A DNA stretch of 64,000 nt, taken from positions 3,348,001 to 3,412,000 of the forward strand of contig NZ_CP006850.1 of the NCBI RefSeq assembly GCF_000523235.1. The letters run 5' to 3'. A program made the translations under genes and the position numbers. Below the pieces are notes generated by a model, which worked only from the letters and a program-made list of their open reading frames with translations, made no database searches and had not been told where the DNA came from. Shown in pieces: positions 37,499-46,201 of this stretch; the stretch's first letter is position 1; every line of letters begins with the position of its first letter. Source of the stretch: Nocardia nova SH22a. Its GTDB lineage: Bacteria; Actinomycetota; Actinomycetes; Mycobacteriales; Mycobacteriaceae.

Positions 37499-37960
37499 TC
37501 AGTACTCGTTCTTGATGACGAAGTAGGAGCCGCGGATGGTTCCGGCCAGCTTCGACTTCTGGCGGGCGAATTTGAAGGCGGACAGTTCCTCGGGGATCTC
37601 CATGCCGTCGGAGAGTTTGAAACCCACCGCGCGCTTGCCGGAGTCGTCGATCGAGTACATGACGTTGATCGACAGGCCGCTCTCGTAGAAGACGTAGGCG
37701 ATGCGCAGGCCGTCCACCTCGAAGGCGGTGGCTTCGAGGGGCGGAGAGGCGATGACGATATCGCGTTCGTCGGCGAGGATCCGGCTGACCCGGTCGACGG
37801 TCTCGCGGGCCTCGCTCGCGGGATCCACGGTGAAGACGTGGTCGTACTTGTTCTTGAAGTATCGGGCCTCGTTCGCGCGCAGACCGGCCAGTGCGGGCGC
37901 GACCGGCGACGATTCCAGTCCGACGGTCGAAACCGTTGCGAAATCCACGGTGTAGGACAT
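37499..37960 (-). CDS. Hypothetical protein, 153 aa
   Basis: Not recognised. It is a soluble alpha/beta protein: MSYTVDFATVSTVGLESSP, RANEARYFKNKYDHVFTVD, GLRIAYVFYESGLSINVMYS and a basic C terminus (KFARQKSKLAGTIRG). GGAG precedes ATG 37960. Codon use is normal for the region. It is convergent with the SnoaL-like gene and lies 143 bp downstream of the two-gene unit at 38104-39626. Confidence 0.65.
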   Translation of the reverse strand: MSYTVDFATVSTVGLESSPVAPALAGLRANEARYFKNKYDHVFTVDPASEARETVDRVSRILADERDIVIASPPLEATAFEVDGLRIAYVFYESGLSINVMYSIDDSGKRAVGFKLSDGMEIPEELSAFKFARQKSKLAGTIRGSYFVIKNEY

Positions 37961-38103
37961 GGCGAACTCCTCGGCGGTGTGTGTTCGTCTCACTGGATGC
38001 ACGGAGCTGTCGAGTTGTCGAACGCGCGAAGGGCCGCAACCGTGGCGCTTCGAGCTGAACTCTACAACCCGCGCCCCCGGCGGGACGTGACCCGGCGCCG
38101 GTG

Positions 38104-39405
38104 TCAGCGCCGGTCCCAGCCGTGTGCCACACCGCGGCGACGGCCCAGCTGACGACGGCGGTAGAACACCTCCTCCACGGTCACCGAACCGGCCGACACC
38201 GCGTCGATCAGGGGCGCCAGCCGGGAGGCGTCCCGGTACTCGTCCAGATGACGCTGAACCACCGCGCGGCGCTCGGGCGGCAGTGTCGCCCAGATACCTC
38301 CGATACGGGTCTGGATCGCGGGCTCGCCCGAGGCGACGATATCGAGCAGGGCCGACCACAGATCGGCCTCGGTCGCATGGTGGGGGAGTCCGGCGATGAG
38401 GGCGTCGTGCTGCTGGGCGATCGTTCGCGCCAGCATCGGGCGGAACTCGGCATCGGTGCGGGTGAGGACTGTGAACACGCCCTGCCACGGCCGCGCCACG
38501 TTGTATCCGTCCAGCGCCTGCAACAGCGCGGCGGGCACGGCGGCGTCGGCGAAGATCGGCAGGGCGGCGACCGTCGCGAGCGCGCGGGCGGGCAGGGTGG
38601 TCAGGAATGCGGCCAGGTCGGGAACCGCTCGATGGTTGATCGCGGTGATGATCAGATTGCACAGTTCGGTCGTCGAGCCGATCCCGATCGCGATGTCGCC
38701 GACCGCGCCGACCACCTCGACATCACAGCGGGACAGGATCGACAGGGTCGCCACCTGCAGCTCCGGCGTGCCGCGCAGGACCGTCCGCATCATCGCGGGC
38801 ATCCGGTTCCCGGCGCCGAACAGCAGGTGGCGCAGCACCGAGGTCAGCGCCTCGTCGGAGTAGGCGTACGAGGCCGAGTAGATCAGCCCCTCGTCGTCGG
38901 GGACGCCCCGCTCGACGGCCTCGATGAGCCGGGGAGTGGCGTATCCGAGAAACGGCCCGGCGGTGATGTAGTCGCGCCGGCGCAGCATCTCGTTGAGGAT
39001 GTGCACGATGGGTTCCGGCGGCGCGATGTCGGCGAGTTCGCCGACGGTGCGCGGGTCCAGATAGGGGGCGCAGTCGGCGGCGTAGCCGACATTGAGCAGG
39101 GCCACGGTCTCGGCGGCCTTCTTGGGATGGTCGACGCCCACCGCACCCGCCGCGCGCCCGGTGAGCGGTGGCGGGACGATCTTCTGCACCAGGGGCATCG
39201 AGATGCCGAGCGGGATGATCGGCACCAATCTGCTGATGCGCCGGAAGGTTTCGGCGTGGCGGTCGAAGATGATCGCCGCCATGCGCTGCTGGATGTCGTG
39301 CAGGTTCTGTGCGCCGAGCCGCTCCAGGTGGGCGATCCGCTCCGGTGCGACGTGCAGGGTGCGAGCCAGCAGGATGAGCTGGGCGTGGGTTACCGGATCC
39401 GTCAT
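38104..39405 (-). CDS. Hypothetical helical-repeat protein, 433 aa
   Basis: No known family assigned. Nearly all-helical with recurring 25-35-residue units (VHILNEMLRRRDYITAGPF, ALTSVLRHLLFGAGNRMP, LWSALLDIVASGEPAIQTR), suggesting an armadillo/HEAT-like or MgtE-N-like solenoid. No signal peptide. ATG 39405 overlaps the stop of the 74-residue upstream gene (ATGA), so the two are coupled. A protein-binding scaffold is an inference from fold pattern only. Confidence 0.6.
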   Translation of the reverse strand: MTDPVTHAQLILLARTLHVAPERIAHLERLGAQNLHDIQQRMAAIIFDRHAETFRRISRLVPIIPLGISMPLVQKIVPPPLTGRAAGAVGVDHPKKAAETVALLNVGYAADCAPYLDPRTVGELADIAPPEPIVHILNEMLRRRDYITAGPFLGYATPRLIEAVERGVPDDEGLIYSASYAYSDEALTSVLRHLLFGAGNRMPAMMRTVLRGTPELQVATLSILSRCDVEVVGAVGDIAIGIGSTTELCNLIITAINHRAVPDLAAFLTTLPARALATVAALPIFADAAVPAALLQALDGYNVARPWQGVFTVLTRTDAEFRPMLARTIAQQHDALIAGLPHHATEADLWSALLDIVASGEPAIQTRIGGIWATLPPERRAVVQRHLDEYRDASRLAPLIDAVSAGSVTVEEVFYRRRQLGRRRGVAHGWDRR

Positions 39406-39626
39406 AGGTCCAGCAGATTTCCGAGCATGATCCGCTTGGTCGGCGCCCGCAGCGGCCGGGGCAGCTCCCGGACCATCGCGTCCACGGATTCGACCAGCCC
39501 GTCGGCCTCCTGCTGGCGCGCCTGCCGGAACAACCCCAGCAGGTCGGCGCATTCGGTGGCCATCAGGCGATCGGTCGCGGCCAGCGGGCCGCCGAGTTCG
39601 TTTTCCAGCTCGTCTCTGGCGGTCAT
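39402..39626 (-). CDS. Small hypothetical protein, 74 aa, coupled to the helical-repeat gene
   Basis: A 74-residue acidic helical protein (MTARDELENELGGPLAATD; LLGLFRQARQQEADGLVESV). ATG 39626 is preferred; an ATG at 39641 is possible. It overlaps the next gene by four bases. Probably partners the 433-residue protein. No family recognised. Confidence 0.55.
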   Translation of the reverse strand: MTARDELENELGGPLAATDRLMATECADLLGLFRQARQQEADGLVESVDAMVRELPRPLRAPTKRIMLGNLLDL

Positions 39627-39856
39627 GGTGCACCCCGTCATCACTCGAGTCTTCGAAGGGTCGGACTTTGTTTTTCTACGAAGACATTCGGCGGATGCTA
39701 GGCGAATCATTCGGCGCCGAGGGGCCGAATTACGTCGGGTAGGGGTGGGTCACCAACGAATTCGATTTTTCGTTGGGATCGACAATCACCGCCCGGATGC
39801 GCGTGTGCCGGTGAGCAGGTCAGTTCACGTAACAGGTTTTTAGAAAATAATTGTTT

Positions 39857-40972
39857 TCAAAGATGTGGCGCGGAATCGGCACGGTCGGCGTAGGTCCGCG
39901 CGATGAGGGCGGCGCGGACATACAGCAGCCCGGGCGGAGACGTCGGGTCCAAACCGATCAGCTGGCCGATGCGTTTCAGGCGGTAATCGACCGTATTCGT
40001 GTGCACTCGCAAGTCGTGCGCGGTCCGTTGCCGATTGAGATCATTGGCCAGATGACGCACGAGCGTGTCGACCAGTTCGGGATGCTCGTCGAGCGGATTC
40101 AGCATGGCGCCCAGCAGATTCCGGCTCGGCCCGGGCCGCGTCAGCTGATGTTCCAGGGCCAGGTCGGCTAGCCGGTACATCCCGGGCCCGCGGCCGAGTC
40201 GCTCGGCCGTGTCGAGCAGTTCGTGCACGTGGTCGGCGGCGGCCGGGATGTCGGAGACGGAAGCGGTCGCCGTGGTGGCCGTGACCGGAACGCCGATGAC
40301 CGCGCTCAGGACGGCGACGATGCGGTCGGCGTCTTCGGCGGCCGCGGGTGGTGCGGGGATGAGAACGGTTCCGCCGCCGGAATTCAGCAGCGACAGCGTT
40401 CCGTCGCTGCCGTGCAAGGTCAGCGTGGTGCGGGCGAGCCGCAGCACATGCCCGGCGGCCGGTGCGGGAAACGATATGGCCACGACGTGATAGTGGTCGG
40501 CGACCGCGATCCCGCTGCGTCGTGCGAGGGCGGCGGTGGGGCGGCCCTGTAACAATGCCGCGGCCAATCCGTGGGACGGACTGTAACGGCGGTCGGTGGC
40601 ATCGCGCATTCCGTCGACATAGGCGGCGGAGATCGCGGTGGTGATCGTTTCCAGCGCCTCCAGCAGGCGCAGTGTCGCGGTCTCGGCGGGTTCGCGATCG
40701 GTGAATACCGTTTCGGCGTGCCATCTTCGGGCGCCCTGCCGGAAACCGAGATGTACCGCGCGATGAATCGATTCCGCGGGAGTGTGCTCGCGCGCCCAGT
40801 GCGCGGCCGCCGTCGTCAATATCCGGGGAGTGTCCGATACCGGTTTTCCGTGGAGAACATCGACGGCGAATTCCGCGCACAACCGCGTCACCGCGGCGGT
40901 GTCGAGTGCCGGTCCGGCATTCGGCACCCGGCCGCGGAAACCCCTCTCAATGCGAGGGTGACTTGCCCGCAT
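39857..40972 (-). CDS. PucR/CdaR-type transcriptional regulator
   Basis: A 371-residue regulator with a middle GGDEF-like CdaR region and a C-terminal PucR HTH (HLANDLNRQRTAHDLRVHTNTVDYRLKRIGQLIG in parts, about residues 310-350). The N-terminal 160 residues resemble the RsbT-like/DUF region of actinobacterial PucR proteins. ATG 40972 overlaps the mceG 3' end by 26 bases; GTG 40927 is an alternative that would remove the overlap. Ligand unknown. Confidence 0.83.
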   Translation of the reverse strand: MRASHPRIERGFRGRVPNAGPALDTAAVTRLCAEFAVDVLHGKPVSDTPRILTTAAAHWAREHTPAESIHRAVHLGFRQGARRWHAETVFTDREPAETATLRLLEALETITTAISAAYVDGMRDATDRRYSPSHGLAAALLQGRPTAALARRSGIAVADHYHVVAISFPAPAAGHVLRLARTTLTLHGSDGTLSLLNSGGGTVLIPAPPAAAEDADRIVAVLSAVIGVPVTATTATASVSDIPAAADHVHELLDTAERLGRGPGMYRLADLALEHQLTRPGPSRNLLGAMLNPLDEHPELVDTLVRHLANDLNRQRTAHDLRVHTNTVDYRLKRIGQLIGLDPTSPPGLLYVRAALIARTYADRADSAPHL

Positions 40973-41984
40973 AATCCAGCACCTGGGTATCGATGTTCTG
41001 GTCCATGGAATCGCGGATCGCGACCTGGGCCTGATGCGGCAGCGTGTGCATGATCTCGAGGACCCGGCGACGGCGGCGTTCCACGGCCTGACGCACCGGC
41101 ATCCCCGGCGTGGCCTTCATCTGCGGGATGATGCCCTCGACGTCCTCGGTACCGTTGTCGTAGTGACCCGCGTCGGCCAGGGCCTGCTCGCGCGCCATCT
41201 GCGCCTCGTCCTTCTCCTCCGACATACCGATCGGACCGACCATCCGCCCGTTGAGGAACTGCTTGACCACCGGCTCCTCCGAGGTCAGCAACACCTCCCG
41301 CGGACCGAACATCACCAACTGCCGACGGAACAACATCCCGATGTTGTCGGGCACGCTACGCGCCAGGTTGATGTTGTGGGTCACGATCAGAATCGTCGCG
41401 TCGATCTGCGCGTTGATATCGATCAGCAACTGCGACAGATACGTCGTACGCACCGGATCCAGACCCGAGTCCGGCTCGTCCACCAGAATGATCTGCGGAT
41501 CCAGCACCAGCGCCCGCGCCAACCCCGCACGCTTGCGCATACCACCGGAGATCTCACCCGGCAGCTTGCCTTCGGCGCCCAGCAGACCGGTCAGCTCCAG
41601 CTTCTCCATCACGATCTGCTTGATCTCGGACTCGGACTTCTTGGTGTGCTCCCGCAACGGGAACGCCACATTGTCGAACAGGTTCATCGACCCGAACAAC
41701 GCACCGTCCTGGAACAACACCCCGAACAACTTGCGGATCTCGTAGAGCTCCTTGTTCGAACAGGTCGTGATATCGGTCCCGTCGATGAAGATCGAACCCC
41801 GCTCCGGACGCAACAGCCCGATCAGCGACTTCAGAAACACCGACTTACCGGTACCCGAGGGGCCGAGCAACGCACTGACTTCCCCCGTCGGCAGCGTCAG
41901 CGTGACGTCCTGCCAAATTCGCTGGGACCCGAAAGACTTCGTAACACCTTCGGTCCTGACCTCGACGCCCACGCCAACCTCCAC
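40947..41984 (-). CDS. mceG: Mce-system ABC ATPase MceG (Mkl)
   Basis: A 345-residue ATPase of the MlaF/MceG group. Walker A GPSGTGKS, signature ISGGMRKRAGLARAL, Walker B IILVDEPDSGLDPVR, and a long C-terminal extension (about 250-345, EEKDEAQMAREQALADAGHYDNG) characteristic of MceG. It energises the Mce lipid/steroid importers of mycolate actinomycetes, whose permease and Mce operons are normally elsewhere. Codon choice is very even and highly expressed-like. Confidence 0.93.
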   Translation of the reverse strand: MEVGVGVEVRTEGVTKSFGSQRIWQDVTLTLPTGEVSALLGPSGTGKSVFLKSLIGLLRPERGSIFIDGTDITTCSNKELYEIRKLFGVLFQDGALFGSMNLFDNVAFPLREHTKKSESEIKQIVMEKLELTGLLGAEGKLPGEISGGMRKRAGLARALVLDPQIILVDEPDSGLDPVRTTYLSQLLIDINAQIDATILIVTHNINLARSVPDNIGMLFRRQLVMFGPREVLLTSEEPVVKQFLNGRMVGPIGMSEEKDEAQMAREQALADAGHYDNGTEDVEGIIPQMKATPGMPVRQAVERRRRRVLEIMHTLPHQAQVAIRDSMDQNIDTQVLDYAGKSPSH

Positions 41985-42237
41985 GATCCTTCGACGAGCG
42001 CGCGCCGCTGCGGCTCGCCCACGGCGGGCGCACCTGGACGCGATGGTCCCGCCGATGACGCGGGAATGATGTCCGCGACCGTCATATGTTAACGCACATT
42101 CTGTCTGTGTAAAGGGTGCGATCGGGTGCGGGGTTAGTGGTCAAGCGATCATATTTGCGCTGCGTACGGCTGATTTTGGAGGAACGTTCTACTCTGATTA
42201 CTGCCGGATAAGTGATCGTCAGCGTCGGAGTATCTCG

Positions 42238-43410
42238 ATGATGTCGCCGGGCGGAATCGTTGAGCGGCACCGGATTCGGGCCCCGGCGTCCCGCCTCTCC
42301 GCCGAGGTGGATGAGCCGCCCCTCGATCGCCCCGCGCGCCGGTGGTGCCAGGATCGAGAGGTGGACGAAGGATTGTCGCCCGGCTCGCCGGAGCTGGAGT
42401 TGCGGCTGAGCCCCTCGGGTGTGCCGGAGTCGCCGATGCTGGCGATTCCGCTGGACGAATGGCGCGATGCCCCACCGGATCGGATCCGGCGGATGGCCGA
42501 CGTGGTGGCGAGCACCCTGCGAATCACGGTCGGTGTGCTCGAATCCGAGCCGACGCCCGCGATGCGACCGCTGCTGCGGGCACTCACGCTGACCGTGACG
42601 GCGACCGGATCGGGAAACGATCGCGAACTGGTGCGTCGCGGCGACATCGCCTCGAGTGTGGCGCTGCTGACCGACGCCACCGAACGCAATCCCCGCGCGA
42701 GTGTGGCGCTGGCGCGGCTGCTGCGCCAGACACAGACACCCGATGTCGAAGCGGGACTCGCCGCCGAAGCGGCGACCTACTCGATGTTGCTGGGAGGCAA
42801 GGAGTTCGAGCGCTGGCGCGCGGAACATCCGGTCCGCGCGGGCGCGGCCCCCGAACGGCCGCCGGTGCGCATCGAGCGCCACGACGGCGAAGCGCGAATC
42901 CTGCTCGACCATCCCGAGCGGCGCAATGCGCTGAGCACGCGGATGCGGGAATCGCTGCTGGAGGCTTTCCAGCTCGCCGAACTGGACGATTCGCTGACGC
43001 AGATCGAATTGCGCGGCGCCGGACCGGTGTTCTGCAGCGGCGGCGATCTCGACGAGTTCGGTGTCGCCACAGATCTCGTCGCGGCCTATCTGGTGCGCCT
43101 CGAGCGGGCCCCGTGGCGGATCATCCATCGGCTGCGCGAGCGGGTCACCGCGCGGGTGCACGGCGCCTGCATCGGCGCGGGAATCGAGATGACGGCCTTC
43201 GCGGGCCGATTGATCGCGGACCCCGGGACGTACTTCGTGCTGCCCGAATTGGGCATGGGGCTGGTCCCGGGAGCCGGTGGGACGGTGAGTGTTTCGCGGC
43301 GGATCGGCCGGTGGCGCGCCGCGTGGATGATGCTGACCGGAGAACCCGTCGACGCGGAGTTGGCACTGGCCTGGGGGCTCGTCGACGGGATCGAGACCGG
43401 CGCCCGGTGA
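42238..43410 (+). CDS. Enoyl-CoA hydratase/isomerase-family protein with long N-terminal extension
   Basis: A 390-residue protein. The crotonase domain covers about residues 205-385: HPERRNALSTRMRESLLEAF, VFCSGGDLDEFG (oxyanion loop), VHGACIGAGIEMTAFAGR and LPELGMGLVPGAGGTVSVSRRIG. The first 200 residues are not part of the usual 260-residue hydratase. CGGAG lies 7 bases before ATG 42238; GTG 42361 would shorten the extension by 41 residues. The hydratase Glu positions are E in ELGMGLVPGAGG only, so activity is uncertain. Confidence 0.8.
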   Translation: MMSPGGIVERHRIRAPASRLSAEVDEPPLDRPARRWCQDREVDEGLSPGSPELELRLSPSGVPESPMLAIPLDEWRDAPPDRIRRMADVVASTLRITVGVLESEPTPAMRPLLRALTLTVTATGSGNDRELVRRGDIASSVALLTDATERNPRASVALARLLRQTQTPDVEAGLAAEAATYSMLLGGKEFERWRAEHPVRAGAAPERPPVRIERHDGEARILLDHPERRNALSTRMRESLLEAFQLAELDDSLTQIELRGAGPVFCSGGDLDEFGVATDLVAAYLVRLERAPWRIIHRLRERVTARVHGACIGAGIEMTAFAGRLIADPGTYFVLPELGMGLVPGAGGTVSVSRRIGRWRAAWMMLTGEPVDAELALAWGLVDGIETGAR

Positions 43411-43428
43411 GCCGGGGCGCCGTCCGGT

Positions 43429-44175
43429 TCAGCGCAATGCCCGCCCGGCCGGGCGCCGCACCGCCCACAGGCTCGCGGCCAGCACGGCCACCGCCCAGAA
43501 CGCCACATTGACCAGCGCGAGCAGTACCTGGTCGGAGTGAACGATCGGCTGCCGGGCGAGCACTCCGATGCCCCACATGGGCGTCAGCTGCCCGAATACG
43601 GCGATGGGCCCGCTGTCGATCGGCACGAAGAGACTGCCCAGCGCGGCGACCAGCGTCAAACCGGGACCGACGATCTGCATCGCGTTCTGCGACCGCAGCG
43701 TGAAGCCGACGAAGACCCCGAACGCCGAGAACATGATCGAGCTGAGCCAGCAGATCAGCGGGCACAGCACCCAGCCGATTCCGGCCACCCGGGCGCCCAG
43801 CAAGGCTCCCAGGACGAAAACCGGCAGCACCGACATCGCCGCCTGGACCGAGGCGACGACCACACGCACCAGGACATAACTGGGCAGGCTCGGCGGCAGC
43901 GCCTGCATCTGGCGGACCCAGCCCTGCCAGCGTTCCGCGGAAATCTGCGCGGCGGCCGAGGTCGCCGCCATGGCGGAGGCGTACAGGGCCATCGACACCA
44001 TCACGTAGGCGGTGGCATTACCACCGGGATACGAATATGTCGTCAGATCGCCGCGCAGGCCGAATACGACGAAGAACAGCACCGGCAGGGCCAGTGAGAA
44101 GAGGAAGAACCGTCCGTTGCGGAATACCCGCTGAATATCGAGGGTGATCCATTTTCCGATGACTGCGGTGGACAT
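43429..44175 (-). CDS. ABC-2 type permease of the RiPP exporter
   Basis: A 248-residue ABC-2 permease with six hydrophobic segments (RFFLFSLALPVLFFVVFGL; ASVQAAMSVLPVFVLGALLG; LTLVAALGSLFVPI; VNVAFWAVAVLAASLWAV). It follows the ATPase gene by two bases and closes the RiPP operon. Together they form a DrrAB-like exporter, probably for mature peptide export and producer immunity. Confidence 0.85.
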   Translation of the reverse strand: MSTAVIGKWITLDIQRVFRNGRFFLFSLALPVLFFVVFGLRGDLTTYSYPGGNATAYVMVSMALYASAMAATSAAAQISAERWQGWVRQMQALPPSLPSYVLVRVVVASVQAAMSVLPVFVLGALLGARVAGIGWVLCPLICWLSSIMFSAFGVFVGFTLRSQNAMQIVGPGLTLVAALGSLFVPIDSGPIAVFGQLTPMWGIGVLARQPIVHSDQVLLALVNVAFWAVAVLAASLWAVRRPAGRALR

Positions 44176-44177
44176 GA

Positions 44178-45077
44178 TCAGTGGTCACCTTCATCCGTGT
44201 GGCCGAAGAGAATTTGCTCGAGTGACGCCTTGTCGATCCGGATATCGGAGAATCGGGTGTCGGCCCCGAGCGCCGACCGCACGACCTCCGGCTCACCGGT
44301 GCGGCATTCGACGAGCCTGCCGCGGACGGTGATGTTCGTACATCCGGTGATCGTCCGGATCTCCGCGGCCGTGGCCCGGCCGAGCATCCGGGCGCTGACG
44401 ATGCAGATATCGGCGTGATCCCTGCGCAGTGCGGCGACACTGTCGTCGTGGACGATCCGCCCTTCCTTCAGGAAGATCACTCGGTCGGCGTAGCGCTCGG
44501 CCTCCTCGATCAGATGCGTGGAGAACAGCATCGCCCGCTGCTGCTGATTCAGATAGTCCAGGACCGAATCCCAGATCGCCGCCCGCGCCTCGACATCCAT
44601 TGCGGCGGTGGGCTCGTCGAGCATGACCAGCGCAGGGTTGCCGCTGATCGCCAAAGCGACCTGGAGCCTGCGCTTCTCGCCGCCCGACAGCACCGAGACG
44701 GCCGAACCGGCGAGCCGGGCCAGGTCGAAACGCTCCAGCACGGCAGTCACATCCATGGCCGGACCGCCCGCCAGCGCCCCGTAGTAGCGGACCATCTTCT
44801 CGACGGTGAGATCCTGCAGGAGCCCGCCCTCCTGCAGGCAGGCCGAGACCAGTCCGTCGGCGAGCGCGTCGGAGGGGGCCCGGCCGCAGATCGTGACCCG
44901 TCCCCGCTCGACCGCGCTGATGCCCAGGATGGAATCCATCAAAGTGGTCTTCCCGGCGCCGTTCGGGCCGAGCAATGCCACCGACTCGCCCTCCGCGACA
45001 TGGAAACTGATATCGGAGATGATGTCTCGGTCACCGATGCGGACGGTGACGTCTTCTACTGCCAGCGGTGTACTGAT
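44178..45077 (-). CDS. ABC transporter ATP-binding subunit, RiPP exporter; start codon anomalous
   Basis: About 299 residues. Walker A GPNGAGKTT, signature SGGEKRRLQVAL, Walker B LVMLDEPTAAMD. The N-terminal strand STPLAVEDVTVRIGDRD is clearly coding, but between the in-frame TGA (45089-45087) and GTG 44981 there is no ATG, GTG or TTG. Initiation must use ATT/ATC/CTG, or a one-base frameshift separates it from ATG 45090-45088 (MRNS in the next frame). Starting at GTG 44981 would remove the A-loop strand and is unlikely. It lies 38-50 bp after the LLM gene. Confidence 0.8.
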   Translation of the reverse strand: MSTPLAVEDVTVRIGDRDIISDISFHVAEGESVALLGPNGAGKTTLMDSILGISAVERGRVTICGRAPSDALADGLVSACLQEGGLLQDLTVEKMVRYYGALAGGPAMDVTAVLERFDLARLAGSAVSVLSGGEKRRLQVALAISGNPALVMLDEPTAAMDVEARAAIWDSVLDYLNQQQRAMLFSTHLIEEAERYADRVIFLKEGRIVHDDSVAALRRDHADICIVSARMLGRATAAEIRTITGCTNITVRGRLVECRTGEPEVVRSALGADTRFSDIRIDKASLEQILFGHTDEGDH

Positions 45078-45127
45078 GGGAATTTCTCATTTCGTGATTT
45101 CGGGGAATGGGAGTGGCCGTGGCATCG

Positions 45128-46201
45128 TCACGGAGTGGTGCGCAGCCGCTCGGGCAGTTTCGGCAGCACGTCCGAATGGAACAGTCCGAGAGTGCGAAGG
45201 GCACTGCCCAGCGGCAGATTGCCGTAATCGAGCTGCCACAGGATGGCGTCCAGGCCGCCGAATCGCTCGTCGAGTTCGACGATCTGGTCGACGACCTCCT
45301 GCGGGTCGCCCACCACCGCCGAACCCGACATGCGAAGCTCCGGGCCGGACATCAAACTCAGGAATCGCGCCATACCGGAATAACTTCGATAATCCGTGGA
45401 CGACCGGTTGTCCCATGCGGTGACCGCGTCGACCCACACCCGCAGATAATCGGACAGTGCCGCGTCCGCGACATCCACGGCCCGATCGGCATCGTCGTCG
45501 ATCAGGAGCGGCAGACTGATCACCACGCGGGCCTCCGGCACCGCGGTCCGCCGTGGGACGAACGCTTCGCGATAGCTGGCGACGAGGTCGACCGGGGCTT
45601 CGAGCCCACCGGGAGTCACCAGCAGGCCGTGTCCGCCGCGGCCGATGGCGACGAAACTCTCCGGAGTGCGCACCGCCGCGATCAGGGTCGGGATCCCGTC
45701 GGCCTGCACCGGCCGCGGGAGCACGGTGGCATTCGAGATGTCGAACGATTCTCCGGTCATCGAGAAATCGCTCGAATCCCACAGTCCGGTAATCGCTTCG
45801 ACCGTTTCGGTGAACCGGTTCCGGCTGCCGTTCATCGGTATGCCGAAGGCGTCGAACTCGAACGGCAGATAGGCGCGGGCGAAGCCGACCTCGAGCCGTC
45901 CGTGGCTGATGGCGTCCACCATCGTCGCGTAGGACGCGGTTTTGACCGGATGATGGAAGTTCGGGAGCGTGCAGCCGGTCATCAGGCGAATGTGGCGCGT
46001 CTTGGCGGCGACCGCGGCCAGGAAGGTGAACGGATTCGGGCAGTAACCGCCGTACTGATGCAGATAGTGCTCGGTCATCTTCACGTACGACAGTCCGAGT
46101 TCGTCGGCGGCGACGCTGATGGCCAAGACATTGTCGAAGTAGGTACTCGGATGAAGGTCCTCCGGTCCGACATCCGGCAGAAAAGATACCCCGTACTTCA
46201 T
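45128..46201 (-). CDS. LLM-class flavin/F420 oxidoreductase of the RiPP operon
   Basis: A 357-residue luciferase-like TIM barrel: MKYGVSFLPDVGPEDLHPS, VKMTEHYLHQYGGYCPNPF, IRLMTGCTLPNFHHPVKTAS and GRLEVGFARAYLPFEF. GGAGGG precedes ATG 46201, which overlaps the elimination-protein stop (ATGA). It is unrelated in detail to the sulfonate LLMs at 852 and 5544. In this operon it is the only extra redox enzyme besides the azoline oxidase, so it probably tailors the peptide: oxidation of a side chain, or reduction of dehydroalanine to D-Ala as proposed for F420-dependent LanJ-type enzymes. Which cofactor it uses is unknown. Confidence 0.85.
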   Translation of the reverse strand: MKYGVSFLPDVGPEDLHPSTYFDNVLAISVAADELGLSYVKMTEHYLHQYGGYCPNPFTFLAAVAAKTRHIRLMTGCTLPNFHHPVKTASYATMVDAISHGRLEVGFARAYLPFEFDAFGIPMNGSRNRFTETVEAITGLWDSSDFSMTGESFDISNATVLPRPVQADGIPTLIAAVRTPESFVAIGRGGHGLLVTPGGLEAPVDLVASYREAFVPRRTAVPEARVVISLPLLIDDDADRAVDVADAALSDYLRVWVDAVTAWDNRSSTDYRSYSGMARFLSLMSGPELRMSGSAVVGDPQEVVDQIVELDERFGGLDAILWQLDYGNLPLGSALRTLGLFHSDVLPKLPERLRTTP

